DNA from: Oehlia diaphana
Lineage: Eukaryota > Glomeromycota > Glomeromycetes > Glomerales > Glomeraceae
Direction of reading: 5' to 3'
Assembly (NCBI GenBank): GCA_003833135.1
Contig: QZLH01001178.1
Location: forward strand, 8,400-30,956
DNA length: 22,557 bases
This document shows positions 9,415 through 17,346 of the stretch, piece after piece. Both the position numbers and the translations under genes were made by a program. The notes below the pieces were generated by a model. The model saw only the letters and a program-made list of their open reading frames with translations. It did not search any database and had not been told where the DNA came from. The stretch's first letter is position 1, and every line of letters starts with the position of its first letter.

Positions 9415-11313
9415 TTACTTTTTTTGATTTAAAAGGATATTTAAGTTCTCTTGAACGTCTAAATATCCGGATTCAATAACCTTCTTATACCAGTAAATGG
9501 CGTTTTCTACATTTTGTTCAGTCCCTTTACTTTGTTCATATAAGTATGCAAGACTTATTTGCGCATCAATGTTTCCTCCTTCTGCTGCCATTTTATATGT
9601 CTCAATTGCCTTTAATTTATCAATATCAGTTCCAATTCCTTTTTCATAAGACTGTCCAAGTTTATATTGAGCGTCAATAAATCCTTGATCAGCTGATTTT
9701 CTATAAAATTCCAATGCTCTAACTTTATTTTCCCAAACACCTTTACCCAATTCATATAGTTCACCTAATTTATAAAATGTAAGTTTATTGTCATCTTCTG
9801 CAGCTTTGTGATACCAATAATTAACCTTATCTAAATCATTTACCATTTCTTCAAAATTATCTTTGAAGTTACTGCCAGCTGCCTCATTATATAATTCAAA
9901 TCCTTTTTCTTTATTAATTTCAGTTCCAATTCCATTTACATAACAATATCCAAGCTGAAACTTTGCGCTTATATGACCATTTTCAGCTGATTTTTTATAA
10001 AGTTCAAATGCTTTAATTTCATCCTTATCTACGAAATCTCCTAATTCATAATATTCACCTAAATTACATTGTGCTGCCTCACTTCCATCTTCTGCTGCTT
10101 TGTTAAACCAATAAAAAGCTTTTTCAAGACTCTTTTCAGTTCCTTCCCCAATATCATATAAGTATCCTAAACTATTTTGAGCATCATTATGTCCTGCATT
10201 AGCTGCTATTTTATATAATTCAAATGCTTTCGTTTTGTTGATTTCTGTTCCAATTCCATTAGAATAACAATATCCAAGTCGATATTGAGCATCTACATCT
10301 CCTTTTTCTGCTGCTATTTTATAATATTTACATGCCTTCTTTTCATTTTTTTCCACTCCTATTCCTTTTTCATAATTAATACCTAAATTATACTGTGCGG
10401 TCATATTTCCATTTTCTGCTGCCTTATTATACCAATAATTAGCAATTTTTAAATTCATTTCTGTACCTTCACCACGCTCATATAATAATCCTAAACTATT
10501 TTGAGCATCATTATGTCCTGCATTAGCTGCTAATTTATAATATTCAAATGCCTTCTTTTCATTTTTTTCCACTCCTATTCCTTCTTCATAATTAATACCT
10601 AAATTATATTGTGCTACCATATTTCCATTTTCTGCTGCCTTATTATACCAATAAATAGCAATTTCTAAACTCACTTCTGTACCCTCACCTAACTGATATA
10701 AAAATCCTAAATTATTTTGTGCATTATCTTCCTTTTCAGCTGCTATATTAAATAATTCAAATGCTTTTGTTTTGTTGATTTCTATTCCAATACCTTCATA
10801 ATAACAATATCCAAGTCGATATTGAGCATCTACATATCCTTTGTCTGCCGCTACTTTGTAATATTCAAATGCCTTCTTTTCATTTTTTTCCACTCCTATT
10901 CCATTTCTATAACAATTGCCCAAATTATATTGTGCTACTTTGCTTCCATTTTGTGCTGCTTTTTGGAAGTAATAGAATGACTTTTCATAATTTGTTTTTA
11001 ATAATAATTTTCCAACATAAAAAAAACCAAGTTGACTTAAACTTTTGTGAAATGATACTTTATAAAATTTAGTTTTTTTAGATTTGTCTTTTTTAATTTC
11101 TACTTTTTTATGGTAATAGTTCTTGAGATTTTTTTTTGCTATTATACTTCCATGATTTGTTGCTTTTTCGTACCAACATTTTGCTTGTATCTTATCTACC
11201 TTTGTTCCAATTCCTTCATAAAAACAATTACCAACATATAATTGAGCATCGGCAATTTCTTGTTTAGCTAAGCTTTCATAATTTTTAAATGCTATGGTCT
11301 CATTTTTTTCAAC
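9415..11313 (-). pseudogene. Sel1-repeat region of the kinase-SLR gene, downstream of the in-frame TGA
   Basis: This directly continues the frame of the gene at 11314-13311 after a TGA codon. The frame stays open for 632 codons to a TAA at 9415-9417. It encodes about sixteen Sel1-like repeats of about 36 residues (A-x-x-LG-x-x-Y-x-x-G-x-G...KA-x-x-Y-x-x-AA). The repeat after the break begins VEKNE, exactly as expected if TGA replaces the Gly codon of GIGVEKNE. A segment without good repeats (about 11040-11150) and an irregular insert near 9850-9890 interrupt the array; the insert and the C-terminus match the plus-strand SLR gene at 17347. No early in-frame ATG follows the TGA, so without readthrough this part is probably not translated. 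It would be functional if the TGA is a sequence error or is bypassed. Confidence 0.75.
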
Positions 11314-13311
11314 TCATATTCCTAATCTATAACAATGTGCAAGATAAAGTTTTGCAGTGGTATTTCCATTTTTGGTTGCTGAATTATACCAGTAAAATGA
11401 TTCTTTTACATTTTGAGTAATCCCAATACCATATTCATAACAAATGCCTAAATAAAATTTTCCAATAATACTTCCATTTTCCACAGATTTTCGATACCAA
11501 TGAAATGCCAACTTTTTATCTTTTTCAGTTCCACATCCATCATAATAGCATTTAGCAAGATATACTTGTGCAATTGGATAATTAACATTTGCTGCTTTTG
11601 AAAACAATTCATATGCTTTAATGACATTTTCTCCTACACCAATATTAAAATAATAAAATAACCCAAGAAACCAAATATATTGTGTTTTATCCTGATTATT
11701 TAATAACCATTTTATAAGTTGATCTGTAACTTGATTTATTTGTAACATATTTTTAACTATTAATTGTTTAGCTTGTTCAAATGTAGTACCTCTATCATGT
11801 TTTTTAATTATATAACTAATTAACTTATCGGTAAACACTCCATGTATGGACTCAATTAGATTAACTGATGATAGGGAAGATTGATCTGATGAAATTGATG
11901 AGCTATCTAATTGATTTTGTGAATTTGTCCTACTTTCACATGTATTAATATTTAATGATGCAATATATGACATAGTATTTAGATTTGATATAGTATTTAA
12001 TAATAAACTATTATCAATATTTAGATCTTTGTTTACATCCATGATTACCTTGCTTGATTCTGAATTTTGTTTATATTTTTCCGATGAAAAAGAATTTTTT
12101 TTGTTTTCATTGAAGTTGCAAATAATTATTTCGGAAGTAACTGTTGCTTTAAGTGTTGAAAAAATTTCTCGCATATTTGGGCGCTCATTTGGTTCATATC
12201 TCCAACATTCTAATCAATCAGTAAATAATATTAATATTCACGATATTTATATTGACATACTAATAATAAATTATATTATATAATTATTACCTGTATATAA
12301 GTTACTATATTCAACGGGAGTTCCATTAATAATTTCTTCTCTTTTACCATTTAATATAGACAACATTAACCTTAGGCTATAATTAACTTCACGGAAAGGT
12401 TTATGTCCACTTGAAATTTGCCATAGTAAAACTCCGATACTATATACATCAGATTTTTTATTTAATTTATAATTTTCTTTATCGTCGAAACTTTTTGGGT
12501 CCACATAAGGTATTAAGCCAAATACTTTTGATGTTGACGACGCTACATCAATTTTTTTTGATAAACCGAAGTCTGCTACTTTAATATTTTTCTGATGTAT
12601 GAGTATATTGTTTCCATGCTTTAATTACATAAAAAAATTAATGGCTACGTCATAGTAAACAAGTTCAAATAAGAAAAAAATTATTACCAAATCACGATGA
12701 ATAATATCTTCTTCATGTAAAAATTCTATAGCACTGGCCAGCTGCGAAGCTAAGTGATATTTGTCACTCCAATCAAGTTCACTAAAATGCTCGTTTAAAT
12801 AAGTATTTAATGTGCCGCTATCAGCGTATTCCAAAACGAAAGAATACTTTTGGATTACGTCTAAATAAAAAAAACCAATTTTTAATAGAAGGAAACGGTG
12901 TATTACGTAATATATAATATATTTAATACCTACCGAATTCCACCTTTGTGATTCATATAACCGTATAATATTTTCATGATAATCAATATTTCGGTGTAAT
13001 TTTAACTATATGAAATTGATCTTAATTATTATCCAATAAAAGTTTTTTTAAAAATATTTATTGTATACAACATATACCTCTTTTAAAACTTCTTTAAGAG
13101 TTTGTTTGTCGTTAACAAAAGATTTTAAAGCGAAATAACGATTGGAGTTTTTCCAATTGACACGAGAAACATTTCCGTACGAACCATTTCCTATCGGTTG
13201 AATATTTTTGAAGTCTGAATATTCATATAACTTGATGTTTTCATCGGCAATTGATCTCTCTAACCAGTTAATAAAGTAATTTAAATCTTTTGTTTTGAAA
13301 TCTTTTGACAT
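11314..13311 (-). CDS. TKL-like protein kinase with Sel1 repeats, five exons, ends at in-frame TGA
   Basis: Exons are 13311-13078, 13005-12930, 12860-12688, 12618-12291 and 12209-11314; the introns of 69-81 bp all have GT..AG and the phases join cleanly, giving 568 residues. The kinase domain spans about residues 35-292: glycine loop IGNGSYGNV (40-48), lysine in ALK (63), HENI, hinge [10 protein letters not shown], catalytic HRDLHGNN (158-165), DFG (177-179), PYVDP near the activation segment, [11 protein letters not shown] and [10 protein letters not shown]. All key catalytic residues are present, so it should bind ATP and phosphorylate Ser/Thr or Tyr. A Ser-rich linker follows, then four Sel1-like repeats from about residue 447, which usually form protein-binding solenoids. 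The last repeat is cut at RLGI by TGA, but the frame continues to 9415, which would give about 1200 residues. ATG 13311 is the first in frame after the A-rich leader. Confidence 0.88.
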
Positions 13312-13347
13312 TTTCTTTTTTTTTTTCTTTATCAAAGTTCGGTATTT

Positions 13348-13374
13348 AAATGATTTGCGTCTTGTAAATCATTT
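13348..13374. promoter_or_regulatory. Inverted repeat just upstream of the kinase-SLR start
   Basis: AAATGATTT (13348-13356) and AAATCATTT (13366-13374) form 9-bp perfect arms with a 9-base spacer, about 40-60 bases before the ATG. The site lies in the promoter or 5' leader and could be a dimer binding site or an RNA hairpin. With AT-rich arms, chance is a real alternative. Confidence 0.25.
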
Positions 13375-13784
13375 CTTATTTTGTGTATTTTTTTTCCTTT
13401 GATTGTAACAAAAATATTCACATTGATCATCTGCACAACAACAGTGTAACATTTTCTTACCATATAACTGTAACTTTTCGCATAAACCATAAATGATTCA
13501 TGCACGTAATACATCTTTTTGAAATTATCGAAACAAAGATTAAAAAAATTGGTGATTGCGTAATAGAACATTTTACCATATTTATTTATTTACCTGAACA
13601 TCCTTATCTAGAACCTAAATTGTAATACAATAGTGTACTAATTGTTTACTTGTGTTTTCTGGAAACAAGGTTACTGTAATCGAATACAATAATTATAATA
13701 ATTATGAAACCAAACTTTCTACTTATATTTAATAACATCTAACAAATACATCGATATTATCAATATGATTTTTAGAATTTAAGA
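13375..13784. other. Upstream intergenic region of the kinase-SLR gene
   Basis: AT-rich, with no supportable gene. A 79-codon ORF on the minus strand (13332-13571) starts with TTG or ATA-rich sequence, lacks any known motif and overlaps the likely promoter of the kinase gene. Confidence 0.4.
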
Positions 13785-13844
13785 TTATAACTAGGCTTTA
13801 TACCTAGCTTACTAGATAGATAGCGGCTAGTTATCTAGTTATAA
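13785..13844. repeat. Nested palindromes rich in CTAG
   Basis: TTATAACTAG (13785-13794) pairs with CTAGTTATAA (13835-13844). Inside are two more inverted repeats, CTAGG/CCTAG (about 13791-13807) and CTAGATA/TATCTAG (about 13813-13839). The 60-bp stretch could fold into a cruciform or multi-stem hairpin. It may be one end of a fold-back element bordering the decayed coding region that follows. Confidence 0.5.
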
Positions 13845-13952
13845 GGACATTTTCAGTTCTACATGGAAATAAAAAAGAAAAAAAAGCCTTCCCCTTTTTT
13901 ACTATAAATCCGCAGTAAAATATTAAATTTTGATTTTCGTCAGTAAATACTA

Positions 13953-15286
13953 ATATGGAGACGATATTAAAAAGAAAGAAATCAAAGAATTCTTAAAAAA
14001 GTTCTACAAGGAAACAAGGTATGTTTTATCAAAATATAGAACATAGTGGAAAAAGTGCAAGAAAAACCTATGATAAAATAAGCCGTAACTTTGATAATAC
14101 AATAGTAAAGGAAAGCCTTTTTGAAGAAATAGGTAAAAATACGAATACAAGAGCTGAAATAACAGAGTTAATAATAAAGTTTTGTGGTGATTTAGCTTAT
14201 GAAAACTATGAAAAAGACACTACCCGCCTTGGGAAAAATAACGCTTCGTTACGAGGATGGCTGCGGCAGGAACGAATAATCGCAGAGATAATGTCAAACA
14301 ATGATAACGCCGATCAGAAGCACAAAAAGATAAAGAAAAAGGAATCGAAAGACTAAAATGGATAAAAATCTAGTCAATCTCCCGGTCCTTCCGTCTGATA
14401 AAAGCAGATCATGTTTGAGAAATCTTTACCGAAACGATGGACAGAAATCAAGTTGAGGATATGGTCAAAAGATTAATGACAAAGTGTATAGGATATCGAT
14501 CTAAAAACAATACAAATATCAAACGGTCAAAATTAGTGACCGGTTTGATAAGAATGGACAATTCAGAATCATTGTTATTGGAGTATTTATGAAGTGGTAC
14601 GACAGGGAATCAACGGTGAAAGAGAGAAGAGAAAGAGATAAATGGCAACTATGGATGGATGAGAAAGAACGTAAAGAGAGCATTTTCAAAAGTGATAAAA
14701 GTCTGTCCTTGGAAAATTTTGACTTACTACAAGTCGCAAAGGATCTGGAAGATATACTAGCGAAGGCGGCTGAAATAGGAAATGGAAAAAAAATTTATTT
14801 CGGCGTTCAGGGAAGTGAAAGACCACCTTGAAAGTTGTCCGAATCTACGGATTCGAAATGATAATTTTTTTATCGTCGATCTTGTTTTATCTGATTACGT
14901 TGGCTCATCCTATCTTTCCGTTCCTGGTCCACTTGGACATGGATGGAGTTTGGACGGGCTCGTAGAAAATGAGGCGAATATGAGTATAGAAGTGATACAT
15001 CCATCGGTCAAACCCGTAAAAGTAATAGACGACCTGCCAACAATCACGTGATCTTTCGGAGGAAGACGGGCGTTGAACGAAATAGAAGATTCACTGGATG
15101 AGTTATCACTCGACCTCTCGCAAAACTCCTGGAAAAACCAAGGGATTTCCTGACAGAAGGGGACGTGGTTGAAACAAAGTATTATTCCCACCAATTTTAT
15201 CCTTCATTCAAACAAAATCCCAACACGTAGGCTGAAGAAATCCAGAATTACAAACAGAAAGGCATAGTATTATCGGACATTGGAGG
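13953..15286 (+). pseudogene. Decayed coding region of unknown identity, several frameshifts
   Basis: The base composition is richer in GC than the neighbours and the plus strand reads as coherent protein in changing frames. About 13962-14035 reads KEIKEFLKKFYKETRYVLSK; 14045-14356 reads SGKSARKTYDKISR to RGWLRQERIIAEIM; 14540-14780 reads GQFRIIVIGVFMKWYDRES and a charged helical stretch; 14782-15051 reads REVKDHLESCPNLRI and VGSSYLSVPGPLGHGW; 15052-15150 continues with SFGGRRALNEIEDSLDELS. Frames change near 14038, about 14360-14540, about 14780 and about 15050. The end has a donor-like GTAAGT at 15287, so the ancestor probably had introns. I do not recognise the family. It may be an old transposable-element protein or a dead host gene. 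Confidence 0.55.
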
Positions 15287-16422
15287 GTAAGTTTTAGTGA
15301 ATGTTGTTTTTTGCTAATATCATAGGCAGTGAAAATTTCAATTTTCGCAAAAAATGTACGTGCGTACCATGTTAAATGTAACTAGCAAAATGACCGTCTC
15401 AACTTTAAAATTTATTTTGGAGGGGTTAATTTATTATTTGAGTTCAACAGTATAAAGGAATTAGCTGTTAGTTTCACAATAGCCGCCACACTAAAGGTGA
15501 AGGTCGGTAACTTTGTATGTAGTTAGGAAGAATGGCAAAGGTTTTGGTATGACAGGTGGCATCTATTCGATGTTTCATAAACGTAATGTTATATAGGTTT
15601 TTATTTTGTTTAAGTTCTGCATCTTATACAAATATATCGTAACTTTTACCAAAAAAAAAGTAATATTTGAAGCACACGATATAGTTAAAAATATTATTTT
15701 ATATCTTTACTCTGTTATGTCTTAAATATAAATAAATTAAGTGAAGATTAATTACTATTACTATTATATTAAAATTATATAAAATTTAAATCTTACGAGA
15801 TGATGTAATGAAAAAGTATAAAATATGCTAGTAATTCCTATAATCGGATGTTTGTGTTATGATAAAAAACTTATCAAAAACTTTTTAGCACTAAATTCAC
15901 GGCCAATTAAACATTATTGGCTTAAAGTGATAGTTTTAAGCACTTTTTCTAATTTGTAATAAAATTTTTCCATTATTGTATTTTATATTAGTAAAGTTTA
16001 GTAAGTTTTACACATGATTAATATTGATATATCTCGGCTTTAAAATTAATGATTTTAGCAAAAAATACAACTTACAATTACCCTAAAAATAATTTATTCC
16101 ATTTTTTTTTATACTATGTTGTTTCCGCAAATGTATCATGTTCACGAAATTTTTACAGAAATTACGGATAAAATTTTTTACAGAATACTTCTACAGGAGT
16201 TTGAGTAGTACGTCACTCAAGAAAAAATTTAATCCAGATGAAAATCCGGATAAAAACACTATGGATCGAACCTTTTTGAAATACCCGGTGGGTTACTATA
16301 GCGAAAAATTTTTTAAAAAATTAAAAAAAAAATTTTTAAAAAAAGATCATGGACCTGAAAATCTCGAATCTATCAGTCTCACTTAATCAATTTGACGCCA
16401 CAAAAAAAAAAAAAAAAAATTT
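15287..16422. other. Intergenic, AT-rich; weak ORF at 16138-16386
   Basis: No supportable gene. 15290-15600 is less AT-rich and may be the continuing intron or remnant of the decayed region. The open frame at 16138-16386 is mostly Lys, Phe and Asn from A/T runs and lacks any motif. A run of about 18 A residues at 16402-16419 stands just before copy B of the dispersed repeat. Confidence 0.4.
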
Positions 16423-16588
16423 TATATTCATGGCGGATGGTTGTTTGTGAGAATTAAAAAAAAGGACTTATATAAAAGTAAATTTAGAGAAATTTCAGTT
16501 GCTCCCAAGTTATGAAATAATTCCGGGAAAAAAGCTCTCTCAGAACTTATAAATATAACTTATTACTACCAGTCAGATTTAAATATTT
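16423..16588 (+). repeat. Dispersed repeat, copy B
   Basis: Aligns with 9127-9296 in the same orientation, with small gaps. It is preceded directly by a poly-A run that copy A does not show. It lies about 0.75 kb upstream of the SLR gene. Confidence 0.55.
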
Positions 16589-16604
16589 TTTTACCCTATA
16601 ATAA

Positions 16605-17056
16605 TCGGTATCCTGACTTTTCGCCGAAATTATTTCGCCGAAGGGATATTTCGCCGAATGGACATTTCGCTGAAGAACTTTTGTCTAAGCCATTTCACCA
16701 AAAATTTCAAATCATATTTTCAAAAATATTCATATTATATTTAACAAAGATTTTGTTACTTATTAATAAATATTAAACTATAAATCGAAATAAATATTAT
16801 TATCAATGTTTTTAAGAAGTCGCTTATTTAGATTGAATTTTTAACGATAAAATGTAATCTTTAACATTTTTGGCGGAATGTCCTGTAGATTTCGGTGAAA
16901 TGGATGATTCGAAGAAAAGGATTCGGCAAATGTCCATTCAGAGAAATTTCCAATTCGACGAAATGTCCCTTCAGCAAAACATCCTTTCGATGAAATGGCT
17001 TTGGCGAAAAGTCCTCCAGCGAAATGAACTAAGGCGTAACGTACCGTAACCATCAT
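16605..17056. mobile_element. Fold-back (MITE-like) element with TTTCGCCGAA-type repeats
   Basis: The left arm (about 16617-16705) holds five copies of a unit close to ATTTCGCCGAA(N)GGAC. The right arm (about 16868-17043) holds about ten diverged copies in the opposite orientation, separated by an AT-rich core of about 160 bases. The outer ends are loosely similar when inverted (GGTATCCTGAC..CGCC and GGTTACGGTAC..CGCC). ATAAT occurs next to both ends and could be part of a target duplication. The minus-strand ORF at 16841-17056 (FAEGTFRR, NFSEWTFAES) is just the translated repeat. No transposase is present, so it would be non-autonomous. Exact ends are uncertain. Confidence 0.6.
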
Positions 17057-17296
17057 AATTTCCGTTAATTCTGGCCAAGCACTTTACCGATTAATTTATA
17101 TTTCCTCAATTTAAATGTAGATAAAAATTGTATACGCGTTACGCCGTTACACGATATTATGACTTTCTTTGAGTGAACTTTTATGTAACGAATTGCATTA
17201 TCATTTAGTGACGTAGTACAGAATAATTTACAAAGTACAATGTAACGATTGTAACGTAATTTCAATTGTGAAATGATGTACAGTTTCACGATTGCA

Positions 17297-17303
17297 TATA
17301 AAA
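17297..17303 (+). promoter_or_regulatory. TATA-box-like element of the SLR gene
   Basis: TATAAAA lies 50 bases before the ATG at 17347, a spacing similar to the BTB genes. It is followed by a pyrimidine run and a CAG at 17322-17325, which could also be a splice acceptor if a 5' UTR intron exists. Upstream are five GTAACG/CGTTAC motifs between 17137 and 17256. Confidence 0.45.
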
Positions 17304-17346
17304 ACTTAAAAAATTTTTTTTTCAGAAAACTTTTTTCAAACAAACA

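Noticed and set aside
10869..11072. Plus-strand ORF opposite the Sel1 array
   Set aside because: It is the antisense shadow of the repeat codons.
12029..12283. Plus-strand ORF opposite the kinase linker
   Set aside because: It overlaps kinase-SLR exon 5 and intron 4 and shows no domain; the minus strand is clearly the coding one.
13332..13571. 79-codon minus-strand ORF upstream of the kinase start
   Set aside because: No motif, AT-driven composition, and it occupies the likely promoter and leader of the kinase-SLR gene.
14910..15194. 94-codon minus-strand ORF
   Set aside because: It is the complement of the decayed plus-strand coding region, which reads as more protein-like with motifs continuing across frames.
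16138..16386. 82-codon plus-strand ORF
   Set aside because: Composition is dominated by A/T runs (Lys, Phe), with no motif and no conserved features.
16841..17056. 71-codon minus-strand ORF with repeated FAE/FRR/FSE patterns
   Set aside because: It is a translation of the TTTCGCCGAA-type repeat, not a gene.
17065..17343. 92-codon minus-strand ORF upstream of the SLR gene
   Set aside because: AT-rich chance frame overlapping the promoter region of the intact SLR gene.
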